A stretch of DNA of 36,492 bases from a virus. The DNA lies in the IMG/VR virus record IMGVR_UViG_3300034168_000727, positions 1-36,492 of that record, one strand, 5' to 3'. Below, one piece after another: positions 29,006 to 36,492 of the stretch. The notes under the pieces were generated by a model that was not told the DNA's origin, made no database searches, and saw only the letters and a program-made list of their open reading frames with translations. The position numbers and the translations under genes are program-made. The stretch's first letter is position 1. The number at the start of each line of letters is the position of its first letter.

Positions 29006-29501
29006 CGCCATCGAGCGGCAGGCCAAGCAACAATACGCTCTCGCCCAGAGCCTAGCCGCTGATGCCAAGGTCTCGGCTCGTCAGGCCATCCTAGCCATGG
29101 CGGACTGCGGCCAGATGCTGCTCATGGGACGCGAGCATGTGCGCGGTGGCAAGACTGAGTGGATAGCCAGCCTAGGCATCCCACTACCCGACGCAGACAA
29201 GGCGGTGTTCTTGGCACGCAACAGAGATCAGTTGGTGCTCGATCTGTGGCCGCAGGACGTCGCCAAAGTCGGTGCTCAGTTCGTCGGCTTGCTACCCCCA
29301 CCCGGCTCATCTAACCGCAGCACGGACGATCCTGAGCGCAGCACGGGTGCCGCCAACCATTGGTTGGCTTACGCTGGTAAACTCAACCGGGGGCTGAATG
29401 ATCTGTTCGGCTCAAGGCCCGTGGCGGCGTGGCGTGAAGACGAGCGGACGAATGTGAAGTTGGCGTTGAAACCGATCGTCGAACTTTACGAAACTTTGTG
29501 A
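28968..29501 (+). CDS. DUF3102-like hypothetical protein
   Basis: A 177-residue protein whose start lies within the end of the HTH gene. Residues about 30-72 (AILAMADCGQMLLMGREHVR, then GGKTEWIASLGI) follow the 'CGxxLxxAKxxxxHGxWxxWL' pattern of DUF3102 proteins. These are often near replication or plasmid genes. The C-terminal part has no recognised domain. It is the last gene before the AT-rich gap. Confidence 0.65.
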   Translation: MEIVEHNTTLTLDAIERQAKQQYALAQSLAADAKVSARQAILAMADCGQMLLMGREHVRGGKTEWIASLGIPLPDADKAVFLARNRDQLVLDLWPQDVAKVGAQFVGLLPPPGSSNRSTDDPERSTGAANHWLAYAGKLNRGLNDLFGSRPVAAWREDERTNVKLALKPIVELYETL

Positions 29502-29725
29502 AATATTTTTTCGAAAAATAAAAAAATAAAAAATGAAAAACAATTTTTTAAAAAATAAAAAAATAAAAAGTTTTTTAAAATTTAAAATTTGAAAATTTTA
29601 AAAAATGGAAAAAAATATTTTTCAAAATTTTAGAAGACTACTAAACAAAGTCAAAGCTTGGGGGTAAACGAACTACTGCAACACTCCTATGAATAGGCAA
29701 AAATTGCCGAGTTATAAAAAACATC
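29502..29725. promoter_or_regulatory. 224-bp AT-rich non-coding region (possible origin, cos/pac or promoter)
   Basis: Positions 29502-29640 contain only about nine G/C bases by eye, with several A- and T-runs and AAAATTT-type palindromes. A palindrome GGCAAAAATTGCC lies at 29696-29708, followed by TTATAAAAAA and the ParB ATG. The stretch divides the replication genes from the ParB/terminase genes. An origin, a late promoter region or an AT-rich packaging-site flank are all possible; nothing in the sequence decides between them. A 19-codon open frame at 29533 is meaningless low-complexity sequence. Confidence 0.6.
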
Positions 29726-30514
29726 ATGAAAATCGAACAAATACCGACAGAAAAACTTATCCCCTACGCTCGCAACGCCAAGAAGCACGACGCTGCGCAG
29801 GTTTCAAAACTTGCCGGTAGCATTCGCGAGTTTGGTTTCAACAACCCGGTCTTGATCGACAAGGACAACGGTATCATCGCCGGGCACGGGCGCGTGATGG
29901 CCGCGCAAAAGTTGGAGCTAAAGGACGTGCCCTGCATCCGGCTCGGCCACCTTACCGACACGCAGCGCCGAGCCTACATCCTCGCGGACAATCGGCTGGC
30001 AGAGATCGGCGGTGGCTGGGATGAAGAATTGCTAAAGCTCGAAATCAAGGACATCGACTGGGGCGAGCTGAAAGAAATTGGCATTGATGATTTTGATTTC
30101 GGAGAGATTGATTTCGGGGGACAAGATCAATCCGAGGGCGAGAATAATCCGGCCGAAGACACTAATTATTCTCGAAAAATTGAAGCTCCAATTTATGAGC
30201 CGCAGGGGGCAAAGCCATCTTTGACGGAATTGTTTGATGACAGCAAGACACTCCGGCTATGTAAAAAAATCGAGGAAAGCGTCATTCCGAAAGAAGAAAA
30301 AAACTTTTTAATTGCCGCAGCGCAAAGGCACACGGTTTTTCGATTCGACAAGATTGCCGAGTATTATGCGCAGAGCGATCATGCCTTGCAAGGGTTGTTC
30401 GAGGATTCCGCGGTTGTAATTATCGACTTCGACAAGGCGATTGAGGATGGATTTGTGGAAATGACGGAGAAAATTCGTGAGGCATATATGAAGGATTATC
30501 CTAATGAAGAATGA
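29726..30514 (+). CDS. ParB-domain protein with conserved C-terminal extension
   Basis: A 262-residue protein. Residues 1-95 are a ParB/sulfiredoxin-like domain: IPYARNAKKHDAAQVSKLAG, then NNPVLIDKDNGIIAGHGRVM with the GHGR box (residues 53-56). An acidic linker (about 110-145) precedes a C-terminal domain (residues 155-262) ending VVIIDFDKAIEDGFVEMTEK, which I recall with ParB domains in phages. In phages ParB-type domains often accompany DNA-modification enzymes. The neighbouring gene overlaps by 11 nt and encodes a TET-associated-type glycosyltransferase, so a joint DNA-modification role is plausible. It may alternatively be a CTP-binding partition-like or nuclease protein. Confidence 0.78.
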   Translation: MKIEQIPTEKLIPYARNAKKHDAAQVSKLAGSIREFGFNNPVLIDKDNGIIAGHGRVMAAQKLELKDVPCIRLGHLTDTQRRAYILADNRLAEIGGGWDEELLKLEIKDIDWGELKEIGIDDFDFGEIDFGGQDQSEGENNPAEDTNYSRKIEAPIYEPQGAKPSLTELFDDSKTLRLCKKIEESVIPKEEKNFLIAAAQRHTVFRFDKIAEYYAQSDHALQGLFEDSAVVIIDFDKAIEDGFVEMTEKIREAYMKDYPNEE

Positions 30515-31373
30515 ATTTGTGGTTTTAATTTTGACGCACGGAAGGCCGGATCGAATTTACACTTATGATTCCCTGCGCAAACATGGATATACCGGAACAA
30601 TTCGCATTGTGATAGATAACGAAGACAAGACAGCAGAAGAATATCACCGCAGATTCCCTGGAGAGGTGGTTGTTTTTGATAAGGACGAATGGGCTTCAAA
30701 GACCGACGCCATGGATAACTTCCCGCACAAACGGGCGATTGTTTATGCTCGCAATGCAGCATTTCAGATTGCACGCGATTTGGGTTACGAATGGTTTTTT
30801 CAATTTGATGATGATTATACGGATTGGCTTTTTAAGTTTGACGGGAGATTGAGATTTAAAACCAAAGGCATTTTGAGTCTTGATGAAGTTTTTAATTCCT
30901 TTATGCATTTTGCAAAAAAAACATCAGCGTTTGTATCTCCAGCTCAAGGCGGGGATTTCATAGGGGGCGGCGGAAGTATTTACACAAAAAATTTAGGCAC
31001 AAAACGAAAATGTATGAATGGATGGCTTTGCAAAACATCTGCATTGCTATCTTTTTGCGGTCACCTAAATGAAGATTGCACGGCGTATGTTTTGAACGGA
31101 TTACGAGGAGTTATTTTTATGCAAACCTATCAGGCTTGTATAACTCAAAAGCCAACTCAAGCAACAGCGGGAGGCATGACTGAAGCCTACAAAGAAAGCG
31201 GAACTTATCAAAAAAGTTTTTATACGGTGATGGCAGCGCCTTCCTGCACAAAGATAAACACCGTGACTCCTAGTGGCGGCAGATTGCATCATTCAATTAA
31301 ATGGAATAATTGCGCGCCTAAAATTCTGCGCGAATCAATAAAGAAAAATGCCCAAGAAAACACCACCGCCTGA
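30504..31373 (+). CDS. TET-associated-type glycosyltransferase (DNA hypermodification family)
   Basis: A 289-residue protein. The sequence pattern LILTHGRPDRIYTYDSLRK (residues 8-26), then TIRIVIDNEDKTAEEYHRRF, then RAIVYARNAAFQIARDLGY, and FFQFDDDYTDW with the triple Asp at 102-104 matches what I know of phage TET-associated glycosyltransferases (TAGT family). These glucosylate hydroxylated bases in DNA. No TET/JBP oxygenase or hydroxymethyl-nucleotide synthase was seen here, so the acceptor base is unknown. It is AT-richer than the terminase genes. It overlaps both the ParB gene (11 nt) and the small terminase gene (26 nt). A role on another substrate cannot be excluded. Confidence 0.75.
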   Translation: MKNEFVVLILTHGRPDRIYTYDSLRKHGYTGTIRIVIDNEDKTAEEYHRRFPGEVVVFDKDEWASKTDAMDNFPHKRAIVYARNAAFQIARDLGYEWFFQFDDDYTDWLFKFDGRLRFKTKGILSLDEVFNSFMHFAKKTSAFVSPAQGGDFIGGGGSIYTKNLGTKRKCMNGWLCKTSALLSFCGHLNEDCTAYVLNGLRGVIFMQTYQACITQKPTQATAGGMTEAYKESGTYQKSFYTVMAAPSCTKINTVTPSGGRLHHSIKWNNCAPKILRESIKKNAQENTTA

Positions 31374-31926
31374 ACCTGCATCCGATCTCCAGGGGAAGAT
31401 CCGAGAGGCTGAGTTCAAAAACATCCTTCAAAAGCTAAAGGATGGCAAAACTCTAACAGCGCGAGAGTCAAAGATCGCGGCAGAGTTTGCGGCAAAGCGG
31501 GACGGCAAGGGGTTGACGCAAGCAGAGCTTGCGGCGATGTGGGGGATGACGCAGCCCAACATTTACAAGATGGTTAAGCAGGGGATGCCGATGGACAGCA
31601 TCGAAGTGGCGACGGCGTGGAGAAAGCAATTTCTTGAAGAGCGCACGCCTGCCAGCTACAACGAAGCCCGCACCCGCAAGGCGCTGCTTGAGTGCGACAA
31701 ATTGGATATGCAGCTCGCCATCCTTCGCGGCGACTACGAAGAGAAGGCAAAGATGCGCGAGTCCGGCATCCGCATCGGCGCTATATTCTCCGCCAAGCTC
31801 GCCGCACTCGTCAACGACGCCAGCGGAGCGTTGGCGGGCTTGGGCGAAGCCGAACTGCGAAAGAAGTTACACGAGCGCACGCAGCAGATATTGAGTGAGA
31901 TCAGAGACGAACTTGAGAAGCTATGA
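31348..31926 (+). CDS. Terminase small subunit (Nu1-like)
   Basis: A 192-residue protein. Residues about 53-80 (GLTQAELAAMWGMTQPNIYK) form an HTH that would bind the packaging site. The following helices (TRKALLECDKLDMQLAILRG) show the 'LExxxLxxQIAxLRGEY' pattern of Nu1/terminase small subunits. The C-terminus is a long helix (RTQQILSEIRDELEKL) for contact with the large subunit. The start overlaps the glycosyltransferase gene by 26 nt, so the packaging genes are coupled to the modification pair. Confidence 0.82.
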   Translation: MPKKTPPPEPASDLQGKIREAEFKNILQKLKDGKTLTARESKIAAEFAAKRDGKGLTQAELAAMWGMTQPNIYKMVKQGMPMDSIEVATAWRKQFLEERTPASYNEARTRKALLECDKLDMQLAILRGDYEEKAKMRESGIRIGAIFSAKLAALVNDASGALAGLGEAELRKKLHERTQQILSEIRDELEKL

Positions 31927-32156
31927 CATACCAAACCCGAACCTTGAAGATCGCCGTCGGCGTGAAAGGCGAACCGATCTTCCATGTAGGCACAACCGAG
32001 ATCGAGATCGTTGATGAAGCTGCAGGCGAGTTCTTAAAAATTACGCAATCGCCTGATGATGCCGAGTTGGGCGTGATCAAGATCGATCCGCACGAATGGC
32101 CGATGCTGAAGGCTGCAATCGATCGCATGATGAAGGAGTCTCGCAGCCATGACTAA
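31923..32156 (+). CDS. Small conserved-type protein near terminase
   Basis: A 77-residue protein overlapping the small terminase by 4 nt. It reads TRTLKIAVGVKGEPIFHVGT, then EIEIVDEAAGEFLKITQ and IKIDPHEWPMLKAAIDRMM. The 'GEPIF ... DEAxGEF ... IDPxEWPxLxxAIxRM' pattern is familiar to me from unnamed proteins beside phage terminase genes. Function unknown. Confidence 0.65.
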   Translation: MTYQTRTLKIAVGVKGEPIFHVGTTEIEIVDEAAGEFLKITQSPDDAELGVIKIDPHEWPMLKAAIDRMMKESRSHD

Positions 32157-32364
32157 ATCTTCACTCTGGGCGATTTACTGCCGCAAGAATCCGAAATTCG
32201 CCGAAGATGGCGAAGTGACGCTGACGGCGCGTGGCCTGCGCAAGATGTTTGATACGACATGGGACACGGCCTTCTACGACGGCGAAGACGAGCCTTGTTC
32301 ATCAAAAGAGCAGCCTTCACCATCAGTTGAAACCTTAATGAAAATGTTTGGGATGAAACCATGA
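32149..32364 (+). CDS. Small hypothetical protein before the large terminase
   Basis: A 71-residue protein overlapping its upstream neighbour by 8 nt and the terminase start by 4 nt. The body (SSLWAIYCRKNPKFAEDGEV, then GLRKMFDTTWDTAF) is not a known domain. The C-terminus is SETLMKMFG-like (VETLMKMFGMKP). The three-gene coupling to terminase suggests a packaging accessory, which is inference. Confidence 0.6.
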   Translation: MTKSSLWAIYCRKNPKFAEDGEVTLTARGLRKMFDTTWDTAFYDGEDEPCSSKEQPSPSVETLMKMFGMKP

Positions 32365-34094
32365 ACCCGCTCGCCACAGGTATCTGCGAAGGCATCAAGC
32401 TCGCCTACGACGGGACGATCCTAGACTGGGCCGAAGCACACGTCAAATTTCCGAACTCGGATCGGGCGTCGCGCTTCGACCGCACCGTGGCGCCGTGGAT
32501 GAATGACGTTTTGCTGGCGGTAACGGACGACGAAGCGACGCAGGTGTTTTTGCGCGCCAGCACCGGAGCGGGCAAGACCACGATGATGGAGACGCTCGCG
32601 TGTTTTATCGTTGCGCAAAAGCCTGGCCCAACGCTCTTCGTGGGCCAAACCGATGATATGGTTAAAGACTGGACAGAGTCGCGACTGCTCCCGATCTTTC
32701 GAGACTGCGAGCCGGTGCGAGCGTTGTTCCCGGAAGATCGACACGCGCTTAGAAAGACGACGATATTCTTTCCCCACATGGTTCTTTTCGCGGGCGGCGC
32801 GAACATGACGAACCTTCAAGAAAAATCCATGCGCTATTGCATCGGCGATGAAGTCTGGCGCTGGAAGGATGGGATGATCAAAGAACTTAAAGCCCGACAT
32901 CACGACAGATGGAACCGCAAGACGTTTTTGTGCTCGCAGGGCGGCAGCAGCACGGACGAGATGGAGCACGAGTGGGACAGCGGGACTCGAGAAGTGTGGG
33001 GCTGGACGTGCCCGCAGTGCAGCACTTGGCAGCGATACACTTTTGACGCGATCAAATTCGAGCAACCTAAGAACGCCGCAGGCGAAATGCTCTGGGATCA
33101 GGTGCAGGACTCTGTATTTATGGAGTGCGAGCACTGCAAGGCGCAGTATCGCGACACCGCCGCGACTCGTCGCAACCTTTCAAACACTGCAACCTTTCGC
33201 TCGCTCAACCCGAACCCGGTGCGCGGCCATCGCTCATTCGAAGTCCCTGCCTACGCGGTGTGGTGGATCCCGTGGTTCTCGATTGTTAAAGAGTGGATCG
33301 AAGCGAACGAAGCGAAAAGCAACGGCAACTTGGAGCCGTTGAAACAATTTATCCAAAAACGCAAAGCACAGACTTGGCAAGAGGAGATCATCTCCGACTT
33401 GCCGGAGATAACGGCAGGCGACTACGCGAAAAGCGAATTTATTGACGGCCAGAAGATCGACGGTGAGCACCGGCGCTTTTTGTGCGTTGATAAACAGCGC
33501 GACCACTTCTGGTATGTTATCCGTGCCTTCCGAATGGACGGGAGCTCGATGCTGCTGGCGGAGGGAAAAATCTTGACTTGGGAAACCATCGAGTCCCTTG
33601 CGCTGCAATACAACATCCCGAACCGGGCGGTTGTTATCGACGCAGGCTACGACACGCCGCTCGTCTACGAACGCTGCGCACGCAATGGCTGGACCGCATC
33701 GCACGGCTCGGGGCAGGATGGATTTTCGCATACGGAGTCGAACGGGCGTAGAGTAAAAAAGTTTGTCTCGAAAATAGAAACAGCCGTGGCTGGGAGCGAT
33801 AATTTGCGGGCGTTTTATTTCTTTCACAGCAACGAAAAAATAAAAGACAAGTTGGCGGCGATGCGGCAACCGGATGCCGTGCCGAAATGGGAGACGCCAC
33901 GGGACGCGAGTAACGACTACCGAGCGCAGATGGTGGCCGAGATGAAAAAGGACATCGTGAACTCAAAAACCAAACAGGTTGAGACTCGATGGGTGCGTAT
34001 CGGCGGCAGGCCCAACCACCTTTTCGACTGCGAATGCATCGCCTTGGCGTCGGCAATGTTGGCGGGCGTCTTGCCTATCGGCTCGGAGAGCTAG
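32361..34094 (+). CDS. Terminase large subunit (GpA-like)
   Basis: A 577-residue protein. The ATPase domain has Walker A ASTGAGKT (residues 66-73) and Walker B YCIGDEVW with D163 and E164. Between the ATPase and nuclease halves a zinc-binding pair WTCPQCSTW / MECEHCKAQY is seen, typical of the lambda GpA family. The C-terminal nuclease has VVIDAGYDT (around residue 428) and a final FDCECIALA. It translocates DNA into the prohead and cuts it. Length is close to lambda gpA (641). The GpA family plus Nu1-like small subunit makes cos packaging likely, but no cos site could be located. Confidence 0.92.
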   Translation: MNPLATGICEGIKLAYDGTILDWAEAHVKFPNSDRASRFDRTVAPWMNDVLLAVTDDEATQVFLRASTGAGKTTMMETLACFIVAQKPGPTLFVGQTDDMVKDWTESRLLPIFRDCEPVRALFPEDRHALRKTTIFFPHMVLFAGGANMTNLQEKSMRYCIGDEVWRWKDGMIKELKARHHDRWNRKTFLCSQGGSSTDEMEHEWDSGTREVWGWTCPQCSTWQRYTFDAIKFEQPKNAAGEMLWDQVQDSVFMECEHCKAQYRDTAATRRNLSNTATFRSLNPNPVRGHRSFEVPAYAVWWIPWFSIVKEWIEANEAKSNGNLEPLKQFIQKRKAQTWQEEIISDLPEITAGDYAKSEFIDGQKIDGEHRRFLCVDKQRDHFWYVIRAFRMDGSSMLLAEGKILTWETIESLALQYNIPNRAVVIDAGYDTPLVYERCARNGWTASHGSGQDGFSHTESNGRRVKKFVSKIETAVAGSDNLRAFYFFHSNEKIKDKLAAMRQPDAVPKWETPRDASNDYRAQMVAEMKKDIVNSKTKQVETRWVRIGGRPNHLFDCECIALASAMLAGVLPIGSES

Positions 34095-34103
34095 TGCATT
34101 GAT

Positions 34104-34109
34104 TTGACA
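34104..34109 (+). promoter_or_regulatory. TTGACA element 14 nt before the gpW-like gene
   Basis: Lies in the 29-bp gap after the terminase stop, so it is not produced by a stop codon. The leader that follows (CACAACCACCCAAACA) closely matches the one at 5844-5861 (ATCACCACCCAAGCAGAC). This pair is the best evidence that the motif and the A/C-rich leader belong together. Confidence 0.45.
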
Positions 34110-34123
34110 CAACCACCCAAACA

Positions 34124-34372
34124 ATGGCACTTTCAAAAACCTTCTTCGGCTTACCGCTCGCCACCCTGCAGGGATTGCAAGCAAAATATATCGCCTGTCT
34201 CGAAGCGATCGCTGTGGCGGGATCGAGCTACAGCATCGCAGGGCGCTCGTTCACTCGTGCCAACTTGAGCGAAGTCGCGCAGATGATAAAAGAACTCCAG
34301 GCGGCCATAGAGAACTCCACCGGTGCGAGAGTTAGGCGCACGGTGACGGCGTTCCCAACCCAGCTTCCCTAA
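34124..34372 (+). CDS. Head-tail connector protein (gpW-like)
   Basis: An 82-residue protein between terminase and portal, exactly where lambda W lies. The first half (PLATLQGLQAKYIACLEAIA) is a helix, the middle has a beta hairpin (SSYSIAGRSFTRAN), and a second helix (LSEVAQMIKELQAAIENS) follows: the gpW fold order. It should plug the portal after packaging and provide the site for FII. The residual C-terminus is short. Confidence 0.78.
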   Translation: MALSKTFFGLPLATLQGLQAKYIACLEAIAVAGSSYSIAGRSFTRANLSEVAQMIKELQAAIENSTGARVRRTVTAFPTQLP

Positions 34373-34378
34373 AAAAAC

Positions 34379-36454
34379 ATGACACAAGACCTCATTACCA
34401 AGACGCTTGCAGTGTTCTCACCGCAGGCAGCGATGTCTCGGATGGTTTCGCAAGCGAAGTTGCGAAACTTCGGGCGGTTCGACTCGGCGCTCGACAGCAC
34501 GAAGCGCGGCATCTCTCGCAATATCAGCGGAGCCGAAGACACCGCAGGCACCGCAGAGCGATACAAACTCATCCGCGCCGCGCGGGATCTCGCCGACAAT
34601 TTCCCCCCGGTTCGTTCGTTGCTTCTCAAATTTTCCACCTACGTCTCCGGGCGGCTGGCCTACCAAGCGCGCACGGGCGACCGCGATATCGACGAGCAGG
34701 TCGAACGGTATTGGCGCGAGTGGTGCAGGGACTGCGATTTTCTGCGTCGGCACGATTTCGTCACGCTTCTCCAGCTCGCCGTTATGGCAATGCTGCGAGA
34801 TGGCGACTGCGGCTTTGCCATCGTTCGCGACGGTGAAGATTTGCGCTTGCAATCCGTCGAAGCCGACCGCATCGGTTCGCCCTACAATCGAACGATTGAC
34901 TCGGATGTTTACATCGGCGGCATCAATTTGGACGAGTATGGCAGGCCGGTGAGCTATCAGGTTTTTGTTCGAAACATTTCGAACCAATACATCGAGCCAA
35001 CCGATATTCCTGCGAGCGAATTTATTCACCTGTTCGACGCAACGCGGCTCGACGAATACCGTGGTCGCTCGGCATTCGCCACGGCGTTGAATGCAACTCG
35101 GGACTTGCAAGAAGCACTCAAAGCCGAAATCTCTGCCATCAAATTTGCGAGCTACCAGACCGGCGTGATCGTCTCCGAGAATGGTGGCGCTGATGCCAGC
35201 GACTACTTCTCGTCAAGCGGGGTGAACGATCTCGGCCAGCGTGCGAAGTTGGAGAACGTCGATCCCGGCACGATGAACTACCTGTCTCCAGGAGAGAAAA
35301 TCGAGATGTTCAAGTCCGATCGTCCCGGCGGAGCGTTCGGAGAGTTTGTTCGTCTCGTTCAGTCTCACATCTGCATGAGTGTCGGCTTGCCGTATGGCTT
35401 TGCTTTTGATGCAGACAAGAGTGGCCCGATGGCGAGGATGGAAGCTGAGATGGCGGAGCGCACGTTTGCACGGTGGCGTAGGTTGCTGGAGTCTCAATTT
35501 CTGGATCGAATTAAAAATATCGTGCTGCTCGACGCGGCTTCTCGCGGATTGATTCCAGATAGCGAGTATTTGCTAGATGGCCGCTGGGGGTGGCCAAAGA
35601 AGGCCAGTATCGACTACGGTCGCGAAGCTCGCGCCGACATCGACCTGTGGAAGGCGGGCCTGAAAACCGCTGCGCAAATTTATACCGAGCAGGGTGAAGA
35701 CTACGAAGAAGCATTTCGATCAAGAGCGAAGGAAGCGTCGCTTATCGTGGAGCTTGCCGATGCCTACAAAGTCCCGCCGCAATACATCTCGGATTCGGTG
35801 CCGATGCCGAACAGCAGGGAAGCGCAACCGGCAGGAGCGCCAGAAATAGAAATTCCAGAAGCAGCGCAAGCCGCCCCACCCGCACCCGCACTAGCGCAGG
35901 CGTCGTTTGAAGAGTCGTATAAGCCGACACAGGGCATGATTGCCGAAGCCAAGAAGGGTCTGGAGTGGAGAGCGAAATACGGTCGCGGCGGAACGAATAT
36001 CGGGGTTGCTCGTGCTCGCGACATCTCCAACGGCAAGAACCTGTCGGAAGATACCGTTAAAAGAATGAACTCGTTTTTTGCACGGCATGAAGTTGATAAA
36101 AAGGGTGAGGGTTTTCAACAAGGCGAAGATGGGTTCCCCTCCGCCGGGCGTATTGCTTGGGCGCTGTGGGGCGGAGACGCTGGGCAGGTTTGGGCGGCAG
36201 ATAAAGCCAAGGGAATGAAGCTGGCGACTCGCCCAGAGCGCAAGCACTTGGCCATCGCCATACGAGACGCGCACGGCCACTTTCAGGGCATCGGGCATCA
36301 AACGGATCTCGTTATGCCGTCGCCAGAGCGGCGCGAAGAAGAAGAAGATTTTATAGAGCGGTGCATGGTGCATCCAACGATGGAGAGCGAATACAACGAC
36401 ATCGACCAGCGGCTCGCCGTCTGCAACACTCAATGGAAGGGAATAACTAAATGA
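34379..36454 (+). CDS. Portal protein (gpB-like) with a fused C-terminal domain
   Basis: A 691-residue protein. Residues about 1-500 match the lambda gpB/SPP1-type portal: YKLIRAARDLADNFPPVRSL at the start, then FVTLLQLAVMAMLRDGDCGF, SEFIHLFDATRLDEYRGRSA, and ICMSVGLPYGFAFDADKSG. After an Ala/Pro-rich linker (about 480-512), a separate domain GLEWRAKYGRGGTNIGVARA appears, followed by IAWALWGGDAGQVWA. I know this from free-standing phage proteins or protease fusions. The last 40 residues (ERREEEEDFIERCMVHPTME onward) match another short motif of that type. The portal dodecamer is the DNA entry point; the extension probably adds a head assembly function. The gene runs across the contig junction. 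Confidence 0.88.
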   Translation: MTQDLITKTLAVFSPQAAMSRMVSQAKLRNFGRFDSALDSTKRGISRNISGAEDTAGTAERYKLIRAARDLADNFPPVRSLLLKFSTYVSGRLAYQARTGDRDIDEQVERYWREWCRDCDFLRRHDFVTLLQLAVMAMLRDGDCGFAIVRDGEDLRLQSVEADRIGSPYNRTIDSDVYIGGINLDEYGRPVSYQVFVRNISNQYIEPTDIPASEFIHLFDATRLDEYRGRSAFATALNATRDLQEALKAEISAIKFASYQTGVIVSENGGADASDYFSSSGVNDLGQRAKLENVDPGTMNYLSPGEKIEMFKSDRPGGAFGEFVRLVQSHICMSVGLPYGFAFDADKSGPMARMEAEMAERTFARWRRLLESQFLDRIKNIVLLDAASRGLIPDSEYLLDGRWGWPKKASIDYGREARADIDLWKAGLKTAAQIYTEQGEDYEEAFRSRAKEASLIVELADAYKVPPQYISDSVPMPNSREAQPAGAPEIEIPEAAQAAPPAPALAQASFEESYKPTQGMIAEAKKGLEWRAKYGRGGTNIGVARARDISNGKNLSEDTVKRMNSFFARHEVDKKGEGFQQGEDGFPSAGRIAWALWGGDAGQVWAADKAKGMKLATRPERKHLAIAIRDAHGHFQGIGHQTDLVMPSPERREEEEDFIERCMVHPTMESEYNDIDQRLAVCNTQWKGITK

Positions 36455-36492
36455 TCGCACAAGGCATCGCACTCGAAGCAAAGCGCCAATTT
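36366..36492. repeat. Right copy of the 127-bp exact terminal direct repeat
   Basis: Identical to positions 1-127. It carries the end of the portal gene and the first 14 codons of the gene at 86-499. See the left copy for the circularity argument. Confidence 0.95.

Noticed and set aside
29533-29592. Short open frame in the AT-rich gap
   Set aside because: Low-complexity Lys/Asn/Phe codons from A and T runs; no sign of coding.
1-36492. tRNA, rRNA, integrase, repressor or attachment site
   Set aside because: None was recognised on either strand by reading; a tRNA scan and profile search could still change this.

Overview
The window is a complete genome of a tailed phage (class Caudoviricetes, siphovirus-type gene order). 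The first 127 bases are repeated exactly as the last 127 bases and the portal gene reads across the junction, so the contig is a closed circle of 36,365 unique bp cut at an arbitrary point. All supported genes lie on the + strand, usually with ATGA-type stop/start overlaps. No integrase, repressor, tRNA, rRNA or CRISPR array was seen, so there is no sign of lysogeny. The host cannot be named. A lipobox lipoprotein in the lysis cassette suggests a Gram-negative. Many late genes start without a Shine-Dalgarno sequence behind short A/T-rich or A/C-rich leaders, which would fit a host such as Bacteroidota or Verrucomicrobiota (inference). Fibre motifs resemble those of aquatic phages (recalled, not searched).

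Layout. Packaging and head genes (about 31.3-36.5 kb, continuing at 1-5.75 kb) follow lambda order: Nu1-like small terminase, GpA-like large terminase, gpW-like connector, gpB-like portal with a long C-terminal extension, protease-scaffold, DUF2190-like decoration protein and major capsid protein. Four extra genes, including a 711-residue beta-helix fibre, sit between portal and protease. A strong terminator follows the capsid gene. A three-gene glycosyltransferase cassette (5.86-9.38 kb) is inserted between the capsid gene and the head-tail joining genes. The tail module (9.4-19.9 kb) has a head-closure protein, a tail terminator-like protein, two paralogous tube-like proteins, a tail assembly chaperone pair joined by a -1 frameshift signal (GGGAAAC), a tape measure protein, three AT-rich unknown proteins, a fibre and a LamG-type adhesin. 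Lysis genes (19.9-20.9 kb) are two small membrane proteins, a lipoprotein and an M15 peptidase endolysin.

The early/replication region (21.0-29.5 kb) holds many small unknown genes plus a RuvC-like resolvase, a Sak4-like RecA-fold ATPase, a PD-(D/E)XK nuclease with a four-cysteine motif, an SSB-like protein with a DDIPF tail, an HNH endonuclease, a DnaT/DnaD-like initiation protein, a DnaB-type helicase and an HTH protein. No DNA or RNA polymerase was seen, so host polymerases are probably used. A very AT-rich non-coding stretch (29.5-29.7 kb) precedes a ParB-domain protein and a TET-associated-type glycosyltransferase, a pair that points to DNA modification, directly before the terminase genes.

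The most notable observations are the glycosyltransferase load (about five GT-type domains in 36 kb), the frameshift site, a TTGAC motif 13-17 nt upstream of seven late genes, the portal C-terminal fusion and the ParB/glycosyltransferase pair with no visible base-hydroxylating partner.
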